From positions 7,936,001 through 8,000,000 of the forward strand of contig CM082579.2 of NCBI GenBank assembly GCA_040954595.2: a DNA stretch of 64,000 nucleotides. The letters are read 5' to 3'. Positions 36,291-47,797 of the stretch are shown in pieces. The stretch comes from Balanoglossus misakiensis (Eukaryota; Hemichordata). Positions within the stretch are counted from its first letter, which is position 1. Each line of letters opens with the position of its first letter. The translations under genes were made by a program, and so were the position numbers. Below the pieces are notes generated by a model, which was given only the letters and a program-made list of their open reading frames with translations, ran no database searches and was not told the origin of the DNA.

Positions 36291-39200
36291 GTATGTAGTT
36301 TGATTGTCAGTGTCGCAATACGATGTAAACCTGTGACGTGCGATCTATTTTTGTCAAAATCGCAGACAATTATCATTGCTGAGATTCAGATTTTATTGAT
36401 GAGAGAGAGAGAGAGAAATTGAATTTCTCCATATTCAAGCCTTTCTTCTAATCAGCCTTGAGTGTCTGTCTGTACATTGGTTGTCGTTCCAAATGAAAAT
36501 TATAATATCAATTCAAATTGACAAATTAGATATTTTTGCTGTCACGTAGTTGTCAGCGTCGCAATACGGTGTAAGCCTGTCATGTGATCTATTTTTGTCT
36601 AAATTGGACGGACAATTCAATGCTCATTACTGTGATTGAAAATAAAGATTTATTGATGAAAACGGAGAAATAACTTTCTCCAAATTTAAGCTGTATGAAT
36701 AGTCTCCACCAAAAGTCATGAGCTTGAATTATTCCTACATGTAGCTACATGGACTTGTATCAAATTCGTAATGAGTCCCGCTTTCGACGACAGACGGCTC
36801 GTGGCCCTTGACTGAAGGGTCATGAATTATTCATTACTTTTAATCACCCTGATACCATATAAGGGACGGTCTGTTGAATTATTCATGAGCCTTTAAGACA
36901 GTTACCCAGACATGTCATAGTATCTGAACACCTTGTCTCCGACGGCTAGATACGTATCCTCCCACTATGTTCATTCTTCATGCTGTAAGTATATACTTCA
37001 TACATGAAAATTCACACATGAAGCACTACATATGTAGCTATGCCATCCTGATCTGTAGCCGTATTCAGTACACTGAAATTGATGCAACATAAAGATCATT
37101 AGCAAGAGATAACAGTAATATTGGGACCCACGGGTGATGTTTAATTGTGGCAGGTGTGAATTGAGAGTTGCCAAATGTCATGTACAGTGGAGACAGAGTT
37201 AGTTAAATGTGATGTGCTGTTGAATGGCAAGGCTTGTATCGGTAAATTTGCATTCAGGAAATCTACTCTGACGTAATTCCGTCAATGGGAATAATTCACC
37301 GGCGATGTATAATTCCTTAGGTGACAGAGTTGCCTTTGTGTGAATTGTTGTGAAATTATATTATGCTCATTAATACTGCAGTGTTGCTTTCTATGTTTTG
37401 ATCATTGATGAATGTCTCAAAACATAAACATGTACGTATCTGTTTAAAAAAAATATTTTTTTTAATGTGTCTTCTGCTTTCCAGACAAACGTACATTAAA
37501 AATGACAAATGTATCCCCAGGTTTTATAGCTTAAAATGTCAGAGTACATGTCTTAGCTGAAGAAATAAATGAGTCTCTGTCAATGGTTTGAGATGAGTCA
37601 TGCATTGACGTTCTTAGGGCTCAGTTTGTGTAAGGGAAGTGAGGGGTTAGAAACTATATTTCATCTTTCTTGATTTTATTAGATACATGGTGCTTTGAAT
37701 GTGGTATGCTTGGTCAGTGCAAAATATACATAGTTGAACAGACTCCACACCCTGGCCTTGCAGAGCACCCATACGACTAACCACGCCCACCATATACATA
37801 TAAGTACATTGGGTATCGTTTATATTGTGGTCAGTGAGCACCCGCCTGAGAGTACTTGCCCGTGAAGTTGTGATCAAGGGTTAGATTAAATGTATATTTT
37901 GTATACTGACAGTAACACCGGACGTGTACCTTTGGTGTCATGAATGTATCTGCAAGGCTGCTGTATTAAGAAACACTACTGGTGACAGTGTCAAATATAG
38001 AAAGACACATGTACATGCACACAAAATAAATAGTATTATTCTTTGTTTTTCTCTATTTTTTACCTGTAGGGTGACAGGCTGTCTCAGTCCTTTGACTCCG
38101 TCAAGAAATACCTGTTCGTGACCGGCACCGCTCTGTGCGTCTTCATCGCAGCTCGTAATTCCATAACCTGGCATCTGCAGCAGTTCTGGGGGGCCTCCGG
38201 TGATTTCTGGGAGTACCGCTGGCTTCAGATCCATGATTACTTCGGAGGTGACCCCCTGACGATGGCCGTACTTGGTGAGGAGAAATAAAAGGAAATCCTG
38301 CATAGTCATTTTAAGAGATTTTGGGGCTGGTGGATGGAAGGTTAATGATTGTATAAAAGAAACCTACCAAAATGGATTCTCTCTCTGTGTTGCAATAATT
38401 TCTTTCAAGAAATCAGCATGATGGTACAAACAAATTGTTTAACCTATACTGACAGTGTAATATTCCCTTGGTCGATTGACAGGTACCATCCTCGTCACTC
38501 TGATACCGTACTGGTTCTTTGGTGCATTGTTCATCCTGGTGGACGCCACAGGGAGGCCGGCGTTCATTCTCAAATACAAGATACAGCAGGACAAGAACGT
38601 ACCGGTAAGTACCAGTGCGCATGCACGGCATAACCCACTAGCTACCAATTGCTCATTCAGGAAATAAATTTTGGGGGGAACCTGTTTAGGGCATAGTAGG
38701 GATTTCTCAACACTCCGGATCTGATAAATTATACATATAGCACCTAGCATCCATCAGCAATGTTTACTGGTGCTTTACAGTAAATCACAAGTACGGTAAG
38801 CTTGCATGAATACTAGAATGATCTGTTGCTGTACGAATTCTGGTCTAAGTTACACTGAGTGCATTGGTCTGTTGCTGGAATGATGAGCTCTGCTAATGTT
38901 ATTTTGTTATATGAGGTCCAAAATGTATGACGGAGTCAATTCAAATTTGTGATATCACAATTGAAAAAAATGGATTCCACTTTGGTCGGCGTCACTGCTC
39001 ACATTGTGATTCCACTTACTTTCCTCCACAGGTCGATCCAGTGCAGTTGCGTAAGGCTATTCTGACTGTGCTCTTCAACCAAACAGTTATAACCATCCCC
39101 TTTGTGTCGCTCTTCTATCCTCTACTGCGATGGCGAGGCAACAGCTTTGGCGAGGAGCTGCCCACATTTCACTGGGTGCTGGTCGAGTTGGTTGTCTTCT

Positions 39201-40309
39201 CCCTCGTGGAGGAGATTGGCTTCTACTACGCTCACAGGTGGGTGTGGCAATCGCTGAGACTCCTCAGATATATATTTTTGGTAATATACATACATCAAGG
39301 GCAGATTTTCAGAAACAGTTGTACTTTCTACTGACCAGAAAATTGTAGCAGACACTAAAGGTCATTGAGTATTATATATGTCATAATTTTTCAGGGCTAA
39401 TACAACAGAACATTGTACATGTAGACACTGATCATTGATGGTTATCTATGCTGCAATTTTTCAGGGCTCTACACCACCCCTCCCTGTACAAGCGCATACA
39501 CAAAGTTCACCACGAATGGACCGCCCCGATCAGCATCGTCTCCCTCTACTGCCACCCTGTGGAGCACTGCGTGTCCAACCTGCTGCCTCCTCTGCTGGGG
39601 CCGCTGCTGATGGGATCGCACATCGCCACCGTGTGGCTGTGGTTCAACATCGCGCTCATGTCCACCATAGTCGCCCACTGCGGATACCATCTGCCCTTGC
39701 TGCCCTCCCCCGAGGCCCATGATTTCCACCACCAAAAGTAAGTGCCAGTTGCAAATACTTGACTGTACTATAAAAACCTGCCTAGTCCGGACACAAAAGG
39801 AACTGAAGATATTGTTCAGTGTACAGAGGTGTCCGGTTTATAGACGTTCTTTTAGCGTGTTGTATGTACGTCCAAAAATAGGCTCGAGTTGCACGTACAA
39901 AATGTACAGGAAACCCAATCTAATCCGGACACCTAAGGAACTGAACACAGGTGTTCGGTATACAGACAGGTTTCCAGATTAGACAGGGTTCAGTTTTAAT
40001 AGATATGTTTTACTGGGTTTATTATGTTCTTCACTGTGAACCATTGGATTTTCTATTTTTAATCCATTTTTGAGACAGCATCTGATTTTATTTTCTTGCC
40101 CCCAATGAGCCCGGAACTCAAACAGAACGTACACGCCTTGTCTTTGCAGGTTTGTCAACAACTTTGGCGTACTAGGGGTGCTGGATCGCCTGCACGGAAC
40201 GGACAACCTGTTCCGGGCCAGCAAGGCCTACCAGCGCCACTTCCTGCTGCTGTCCGCAATTCCGGTGTCGCAGCAGTTCCCTGAGAACCCGAAGAAGAAA
40301 CCGCAGTAG
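36216..40309 (+). CDS. FAXDC2: Fatty acid hydroxylase domain-containing protein 2 (six coding exons)
   Basis: Join 36216-36290, 38070-38274, 38483-38604, 39032-39237, 39465-39737, 40150-40309; 346 aa (human about 333). The protein belongs to the membrane di-iron fatty acid hydroxylase/sterol C4-methyl oxidase superfamily and should sit in the ER membrane. The three histidine boxes are present: HRALHH at 202-207 (split by the exon 4/5 junction), HKVHH at 215-219 and HDFHH at 288-292, plus HCGYH between. Hydrophobic segments lie near 39-55, 95-115, 145-165 and 175-198. The C-terminus FVNNFGVLGVLDRLHGTD is typical of the family. A short, poorly conserved N-terminus is encoded by exon 1. All phases join cleanly. 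The exact substrate of this family member is not readable from the sequence. Confidence 0.94.
36291..38069 (+). other. FAXDC2: FAXDC2 intron 1 with a diverged 140-bp duplication
   Basis: Segments at about 36304-36443 and 36550-36690 share TTGTCAG.GTCGCAATACG, the GATCTATTTTTGTC block and TTTATTGATGA in the same order, an offset of about 246 bases. A GA microsatellite (36401-36416) lies inside the first copy. No coding exon is recognised in the rest. Confidence 0.7.
38070..38274 (+). CDS. FAXDC2: FAXDC2 exon 2: first membrane segment
   Basis: Encodes GDRLSQSFDSVKKYLFVTGT and the WEYRWLQIHDYFG region. It ends in phase 1. Confidence 0.92.
38483..38604 (+). CDS. FAXDC2: FAXDC2 exon 3: second membrane segment
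   Basis: Encodes TILVTLIPYWFFGALFILVD, a clear membrane span, followed by the KYKIQQDKNVP segment typical of sterol-oxidase relatives. Confidence 0.94.
39032..39237 (+). CDS. FAXDC2: FAXDC2 exon 4: membrane spans and start of His box 1
   Basis: Encodes VDPVQLRKAILTVLFNQTV and the hydrophobic LVELVVFSLVEEIGFYYAH. It ends in phase 2 just after the first histidine of box 1. Confidence 0.95.
39465..39737 (+). CDS. FAXDC2: FAXDC2 exon 5: His boxes 1-3
   Basis: Contains ALHHP, HKVHHEW, HPVEH, HCGYH and HDFHHQK. These residues are expected to ligate the two catalytic irons in this superfamily. Confidence 0.96.
39763..39995. mobile_element. Palindromic MITE in FAXDC2 intron 5 (pogo/Tigger-like termini)
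   Basis: The left end has AACCTGCCTAGTCCGGACAC and the right end, read in reverse complement, AACCCTGTCTAATC. Two internal direct copies of a roughly 80-bp unit (39774 and 39911) each carry TCCGGACAC and an inverted GTGTCCGG or GTGTTCGG. The sequence AACCTGTCTAATCCGGACACC resembles termini of pogo/Tigger-type elements, from memory. No transposase is present. Confidence 0.6.
40150..40309 (+). CDS. FAXDC2: FAXDC2 exon 6: C-terminus
   Basis: Encodes FVNNFGVLGVLDRLHGTDNL and a Lys-rich tail (KKKPQ) resembling an ER-retrieval type end, then TAG. Confidence 0.94.
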
Positions 40310-40355
40310 ACACCAATCATGGTGCAGCGCTGCTGTTCTCAGTCCGAGTGTGGCA

Positions 40356-40361
40356 AATAAA
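40356..40361 (+). terminator. FAXDC2: Candidate FAXDC2 poly(A) signal AATAAA
   Basis: AATAAA lies 47 bases after the FAXDC2 stop codon, giving a very short 3' UTR. It is a perfect hexamer; use has not been tested, and downstream AT-rich DNA may hold alternatives. Confidence 0.55.
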
Positions 40362-43300
40362 ATTGTGAAGTGTCCCCCCCTCCGCCCCCTTGAACAAATC
40401 TGTCACTTTTGTAGTTTTCTGTATTAAACACAGTTATTCGTAAATTAAACACACCTAACTTATTTGTGAGGGCATTAGGAGACTTGCAGCACTTCCCAGA
40501 TATTTTGTATAAGTCTCTTGCACCAAATGTTTGGCTGAAGGTGGATTAAAAAAACTTAACCCCGGCATAAAGTTGCAATGTCTGATACAGTTTTACGCTG
40601 TCCGTTTAAAAAATTTACCTGTAAAAACATGCAGCTGAGTAGAATTAGATTCTTTGTTTTATTTATATTATTATGTACAGCACTTTATAATGTATATTAT
40701 GTAACTTTGGTATTTTTTGCCCATTGCATGTGCTTTGAGAATGACAGATTGATTGATTTATTGTAATGTAATAACCTAAAGATAATACGGCTTTTAGATT
40801 TCAAAACGTTTGTAATTGAAATTTACATCCCAGGGAATAAATGACCTGTATATTTCAGGTAAAATGACCAAATGATTGGCCTTCACAGCACCTATTGCAA
40901 TAGAGGTTGTTAAACGTGACCCAGGTTGACTGTTGTGGTGTACAGTGAACAAACCAAACCTGTCATTACCTAGAATGTTTTCGTCATAGTTATTGCAGTT
41001 TCAGGGTTTGAGAGGTACGGGTTATCGATAACTCACACTATACACATTATCGACCACAATACTACATTTGTATGCACAAACAATGCAAAGGTCTTTTTGA
41101 AATAATTACAGAAGTTCGTTTTGAACTTGTAGATGTTGAGTGTCAAATTAAATCAAGATGGCCTGGTATATTAGGGCGTTTGTTTTTAAGAAGTGAGAAC
41201 TATTTCCTCCAGGTGATTTAAGACAAGCCACTGAAATCATTATGAATTGTAATTTGGTTTTGATTGAGTCATGGTTACAACTCCGACTGGGGAACAATTT
41301 GCACATAAAAAGTTGTAGCAGGGTTTCTTTTTTTAGGGAACTGATTTTTAGGAAGATTCCCAATTCTAAGCTTAGGCCATTTCCATCACTGAACTGTGTA
41401 AAGAATAAAATTTACATTTTCATGTAATGCGGTAACTTCTCATTTCTTTGAGAATTCTTTCTGAAATACTCCATGTTAATTTATTAGTGAGAAAACTTAA
41501 GACTGCTTTCAGAGCTATTTTTGTGAGCACAAACTTTCCTGGTGTTTTCTGACTCGTAACCCAAGCTGGGCATTCCAAAATTGCATTTGTCATTTGCGTA
41601 TGTGATATACTTGATTTCTTTTTTAGCGTGAGCATGTTTTATCGGAAAACCCCACCCCCAGCAAAACTACATCTTGTAAAAAGACTTGTTACATGTTATT
41701 CAATCTCAACTGCATCCCAACTTTGAACCTTGCTATAGTTACATCAATACATGTCAGCGACTCATGTCAATGTATGCATTCATGGGTTATATAATGTTAC
41801 ATGTGAACTGAGGCATTAGTACTAAGATTGAGTGGTAAGAGTATGTTGAGTCCAAGGGTGGTGGTCAGCCTACAGAGTTTTGGACCTGTATGTAAATTTG
41901 AATGTTTCAACTTATGCATTATGGATTTGGACGTTCAATAAAATTTTTGATCTTGGTGGGAAAAAAATTGTTCTTGTTTTATTTCTTCTTTTTTGTAATC
42001 TGGCAGTAGCGTCATGGTGGAAATTTAGTGTTGATGTGTTTTGGTTTTGGGTTGATCTCCCAAAAATAATAAACGAGTCCTGTACACACGTTCTGCTCTT
42101 CTAACAAACTTATGGAACTTCCACATTAAAAAAATAAATGGCAGAAATTCACTATCCAACATAGAGGGCGAAACTCGCATCTCATTTTGATCCCCCTCTG
42201 AACAGGATAGGAAAGCAAATTGTAACTGCTATAAAACTCAATGTTGGGCTTGTACAGTTGGCACTGCACGTCATCATACAGAAAATGCAACAACTGACCT
42301 TGTGTAGTGTAATGTTTCATAAAAATCGTTTATTGTCATAGATTCATCTGATTATTAACACAGACAATATACAGGATAAGACGAGACTACAACCGAGGAA
42401 TTGGGATGTCTTTTTCATCTAACAAAAAGCATTTTTTGTTTCTTTCATTTAAAGTTTCCCCAAGTTCCTATATATATATTTTTTGAGCAAAGGAACAGAA
42501 GTTTTAAAAAATAAATCTGTAAAGTTCTTCAGTAAAAATATAATTAAATCCTATGACAGAATGTCCTAATCAAACATGGCTGACCTGGCTGTCGCAGATT
42601 CTGATTGGTTCGACAAATAGTTGGAACTGACCAATCACAACAAAGCAGACTATAACGTGATAATACAGGTCAGCGGAACACAGTTGTAACACAAATCACA
42701 CACTACGGGTATGATCTGGGTAAAGATGAAATAATACCAATGGAAGAAATAAGAATTATTTTTTACAGAGTTTGCGTTACATATGTGACTACATCGTCAG
42801 AGAGATCTAACAATGAAATCTTTCTGTGAAAGACTTGTTAAAAAGTATTACGCTGAATGTTTTGTGATATTTGATATCAGGAGCAGGTTTGGATCAAAAG
42901 CAAACTGTACAGATTGTGATACACTTTGGTGTGTTAATAAATTGCACAGTGTTATCATATAGCGTAGCATAAATTCTCTCCCCTCTAAAAATGGGGAGAT
43001 TGGATATCAGCAATAAGCCTGTATGTACAGCAAGCAGAGTTTAATGTCTTTCTGAAAGTCCGAGCAGCTAGCTATAGTGTTAACTTGAGCCTCAAGCCCA
43101 GGTTGTTCTGTCTATGCTACAAAAATGGAGAAAAGTTGACAACTCTACTGATTTAAGATATCTCTGCTCCCCCCTCCCCGAAATTCTCAAAATGCAGGAT
43201 CTACCAGGTTTCAGTCTATTGCCAAGCCACTGAACCCTAACTAACCCCATGTGCACTTTGACAGCAAGGCTACAAAATGCATTGAAATTTAAACCGGCAG

Positions 43301-44908
43301 TTGCATAAATTTGCACATCCCCCCTCCCCCGAAGACTTCACCCGTCCATCCCCAGATTGTCATGACACAACTTTCCTCTCTTAGCTTCCTCTGTTCTGAA
43401 TTCAAACTGTCGAACACGATTGTCTCGAAATTTTGCACTGTACAATGCACAGAAATACGCCACACGATTCTTCATCTGAATTCACTCGCTGCCTTAATAA
43501 AACCCAAAGCTCTGCCTGAACAGTTGCTCCTGCTACCATGGCAACAAGCTGTATAATACACATCTACGTAACAGCTACATGTACATCTGTGCATACACAC
43601 ACGCGCAGGGAAACTACAGTTTGCCCATATTATGCTTTTTTATCTTGCACTTTTTTGCGACGGTTAGAGCTGCGTTGGCTAGTTTCTGTTTCAAAGAGCT
43701 CACAGCTGCCTCACTGATCATCAGCATGCGAAGTGTCAGGAAGTTAGTCTTTAAAACACAGAGATCAGCTTTGACAGCATGACTCTGAGTAGCTATAATG
43801 TATACTTGAAATATTTCCCATTAAATATATCGTGATACCCTGTGTGGTGAATTTGTGATTGTCAAACCACCCAGTGTTTTTTGTTTCTCGTTTACAAATC
43901 ATAAAATAATCTTGTCAGCAAAATGTGTGTGTCTATAAGTTAAAGTCTATGTCAGTATGAGTATGAACGCATGCCACAAATCGCCCCATCAACTGTGTCT
44001 GTGTGTGTGCATGCGCGCGAATGTAGATGTGTGTTAACTGTTGCAATCACTAATAACTTATGTGCAGCCCTTTGATTGAATTAAAATTGTCACAGACATA
44101 GAAGCTTTGCTGACAGAATATCCATCATTATCTCTTCCGTACGAGACTTTGATCAAAGACCAGTGTACACATATACTGAACATGTCATCATTGTGACTAA
44201 TGTATCCTTGGAGACACTCTTTCTCACTACATTCTAGTTATTCTAGGAAAACCGTCTCATCCATACCCCTCTTCAATTATAATGCTGATTGAGGAGGTAT
44301 AAACCCCCATTCCCAGTGCACATCTCTCCTAGAGATACATATGATTAATAGTTCAAATTACTTAAAAGACAGGGGAGATCACTCACTCCATACAGACACT
44401 TTACAAGACAAACACACAACTGTCGTTATACTTTATCAGCTTACTGAAAAAAATAAATGATTATTCTTACTGAAAGGTCTGGTGGATTTGTCAATATTTC
44501 ACTGCAAGCTCCATCCAGATAAGGACAGGGACAAGCAATTTTAATTCACAATGTCCTCTTTGTTCAATTTATCTGTTGAACTGACAATGAAATTAATTGA
44601 TGTCGTGGTTAAGAATTGCACGTTTTGTGATAAAATCATTACGATTAAAATGCCTGATACACGTACGTGCAATCTTATGACCGGCTGACTTTTTTTTCTG
44701 AAAGTGATTGCTTCAAACAGCTATCTCTAATAAGTAAAAGTTTTTGAATACGGCTTTCGCAGAAGTATACACTGAAAAATGATAAAATAATTTATAATAT
44801 ATATTGATGGTAGACTGGAGGAAGGAAGTAAAGGGAAGACCTGCTTCACTCATATTTTTCCATGGGAAGTTATCGATGATTTCTTGGGTGATGTACTTAT
44901 ATTCATCA

Positions 44909-44981
44909 CCATATATGGAATTCAACACCAAATATAGATTAACCTGTCGTTGCCAAATATGGAATTCATAGCCAAATATGG
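44909..44981. promoter_or_regulatory. Cluster of three perfect CArG boxes
   Basis: CC(A/T)6GG matches occur at 44909-44918 (CCATATATGG), 44953-44962 and 44972-44981 (both CCAAATATGG), with a near match at 44928. CArG boxes bind serum response factor. The sites share flanking AATTCA, so they may also be a decayed short tandem repeat. They lie about 2 kb beyond the teneurin stop codon. Confidence 0.4.
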
Positions 44982-45783
44982 AAAACGAGGGACATTTACC
45001 AGTAATCATACAGTTGGATGAGAACAGTCACTTAGTATATAATGTAAAAAACACTGGAAAAGGGAACATACTCAGCTTAATATGCATAAGGCGAACGTTG
45101 AATATTGCATATCAACAGCTGACAACTAAGAAATTTGGCACTGTACCTCAACGGGGCTCAACTTGTCACACCATTTCAACGCAAAAAAATATATTTTCAA
45201 TTTTGCACTATCGACAAAAGATAACAACACGTACATAACAAATGACAAATGTACTTTTAAAGCTCCTCAACACAGAGGCTGCAAATCAAATTTTGTCTCG
45301 ATCTATCTCTACAATTTTGTTGTTCGCGGTGTATGAGTTATCAAACTCAAAAACGTTTTTTTTTATAAAACTAAAAAAAAGCAACTGCCTGTATCAAAAA
45401 ATATGTATTGTAGCACCAAACTAAACGGAAACGTAGCAAAAAAATGACACTTTACATGTAAACCTGCATAGTTTCGCTGTCTATGATTGAACAAAAACCC
45501 GACTCGAGATTGGTGTACTGTACTTCCAGACTTAGTACATGCTTCTAACATGCAGCCGAGTATGCTGGAAGAATCTGTCTAACAGTTTTTGCGACAGATT
45601 TTCTTTTTCCATCTGCTTCCCGCTTGTCACTACGGTAACACACAAGCAGCAGCACTACTGCCAGGTTGCGCGAAGGAAGCCTATTCTTACGTTAATTTTC
45701 AATACAATACAAATATTTCAATTTTGAAACTTTAATATTTAGTAAAGGGATTGAGATTTATCTCCCTTCTTGACCGGGCATCC

Positions 45784-45875
45784 TTAACCCTTTCACCCCT
45801 AATCCCATTATAGTGGTCCAACTTTACCATAGAAAACAATGGATTTGGACCAAACCATGGTGGTGAAAGGGCTAA
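45784..45875 (-). mobile_element. piggyBac-like MITE, copy F (reverse orientation)
   Basis: TTAA CCCTTTCACC at the left and GGTGAAAGGG CTAA at the right, with the interior reversed relative to copy E. It lies about 1.1 kb downstream of the teneurin stop. Confidence 0.87.
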
Positions 45876-46993
45876 GCGAACACCAGGTTGTATTTATACA
45901 AACTACGGTATATAAATCTGTGCTCTTGACGAACCAAACTACATCTATGTAATTACTTGACAAAGTCACGATGGCTCTCTGGCCATGTGTTTCAGAAATG
46001 CATAAGGATTTTTTCGAGTGACATTGTATGTACAGAGTTCAGGTACATATAATTCAGCTGACTTCGGAAGTACCGTTGACAAAGCGTGTTTCACATCTTA
46101 ATCTAAAAGCAGCCATTTTTAGTCTGCATCGCCGTGACAGCCACCTGTCATCACCAAGGCAACTGCAGTTGGACATATCTTACGGATCTCTAGATGTACA
46201 TGTACAAGACCTGACATCCTGGTATGTTTGCCGGAAATATGCAAGTTTCCTCAGGTTGGTATAAAACTGCGTAACTGCAAACCACAATCACCGAGTCCTG
46301 AACCGAACTGCCACTGTGACTCATCTTCAGGTAACTCATTCCAGAAGATTGAAGTTAGTGGCTGAAAACTGCAGTGACCTCTAGGTACAACGTTACCATT
46401 AAGACAGACATGATTCACATCACTGTCATTGTGCCACAATCTTTGGGATCCGTGTCTAGGTTGATGAGATCTAACATTACAAGTTCTAGATCTGACGTCT
46501 TAATCGTTACACATCTTGTTCAAAGTCTTGTCATTACGGCAAGTAATGGACTTTTATCTGTCGATGCACTTCTTAACATTGCTTGGTGCGCGCCTATACT
46601 ATCTAAATAATGCGAAAATTTGCAGCCTGCTTCCATTTAAGTACATCTGTGGTCTTACAACCAAATCTTCCTCGCTCATTTCCTCTTCTCTCCTCCCCAT
46701 TATCAGGTAAATTTAGACTCTTCCACAATTTGCTACATTGGGAATGTTTCACAAATGCAACGCCTGGCCAGGGGGTGACCAGGTTAAGTGTTTGCGTGAA
46801 AAGTTGAAGGTCTGGGGTCGCGTGCGTGTCATCCATATTTGACAGTCTGTCTAAAACTAGTACACAATTATACTGCACATCAAAACTATACGGAGGCACG
46901 CACTTGTCTTTTAGGATCTCATGTTGAATGGAAATTTCCAAATTTTGAGTAGAACTGCCTGCATTGCTTGCTGGAAACACCCCGTATCACACC

Positions 46994-47797
46994 CTAGGGG
47001 TCCACCATTTGTTCTACGGCCAGCTGTGCCCCTTCTTCGTATGTTAATAATTTAATACAGTTGCTGTCGTCGGCCAGCTGTGGATAACTATCAACGTCCA
47101 GAGCATAGAAACCGTCGTAACCGTCCACGTATCGATTTTCGATTATGCTAGTCCGTTCGTCCTCGGTCCACACTCGAGAGCCGTCTTTCCCTTGGAGCAG
47201 CAAGTCCCTTTCCCGGTTCCACGCTTTCTGTATGGCTTTCTGCTTGGTGTGTCGCAGTATCCGGGCGGCGTCCTCGGCGACCGTGGCGCCGTATCGTATG
47301 TTGAGGACGCCGTACTTGCTGTGGATCTTGATGTCGATGTTGGCGATCTCGTTCATGTGCCCCGGGTACAGGGTGTGCACGGTCACGCTGAGCTCCTCGT
47401 TCAGGTCGATGCGTTCGACCAGCTGCCCGCCGCCGGACGAGCCGATGATGCTCAGGTCTCGGTTCATGGCGTTTCTGCCCTTCACGAAGTAGTGGATGTC
47501 CTTCCCGTGGTCCGTGTGGTGGATCTTCTCCAGCACCTCGGAGCCGTTCAGGACTTTGGCGATCTTCACGATGTGGTCGTTGTTCACGTCCACCAGCTGG
47601 GTCACCACCTGGCCGCCCTGGACGTAGAGCACGGCGCTGTGCCCGAATATGGTGGACCCGATGTTCACGGCCGTCGGCGGCGACCTGCCGCCGTCTGTGA
47701 GGGCGCCAGTCAAGATCTGCGGCGTCGGCAGTGCGAAGAAGTGATGCTTGAATGAATCCATCAGGTTGCCTGCCATGCACTCATCTGAGTTGAAAAC
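46994..47797 (-). CDS. TENM: Teneurin last exon: Tox-GHH-type domain and TCAP-like tail
   Basis: Encodes 267 residues and TAG. It has [30 protein letters not shown] and the tail [20 protein letters not shown], which matches the teneurin C-terminal associated peptide. Where vertebrates end in G-R/K-R, this tail continues [12 protein letters not shown]. The domain is a structural relic in teneurins, not an active nuclease toxin, as known for the family. Confidence 0.95.
   Translation of the reverse strand, partial: VFNSDECMAGNLMDSFKHHFFALPTPQILTGALTDGGRSPPTAVNIGSTIFGHSAVLYVQGGQVVTQLVDVNNDHIVKIAKVLNGSEVLEKIHHTDHGKDIHYFVKGRNAMNRDLSIIGSSGGGQLVERIDLNEELSVTVHTLYPGHMNEIANIDIKIHSKYGVLNIRYGATVAEDAARILRHTKQKAIQKAWNRERDLLLQGKDGSRVWTEDERTSIIENRYVDGYDGFYALDVDSYPQLADDSNCIKLLTYEEGAQLAVEQMVDP

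Larger units (their letters stand above)
40362..46993. other. Spacer between convergent FAXDC2 and teneurin genes
   Basis: No coding exon is recognised. The right part should include the teneurin 3' UTR (an open frame at 46603-46980 on the - strand lies right after its stop and has no domain). One piggyBac-like MITE (45784) and a CArG-box cluster (44909-44981) lie here. The rest is AT-rich. Confidence 0.6.

Noticed and set aside
46603-46980. 125-codon - strand open frame just after the teneurin stop
   Set aside because: Lies in the expected teneurin 3' UTR, with no domain and no need for readthrough.
46994-47797. Tox-GHH-type domain as an active toxin
   Set aside because: It is fused in frame to a full teneurin ectodomain and matches the domesticated version of animal teneurins, so a toxin role is not supported.
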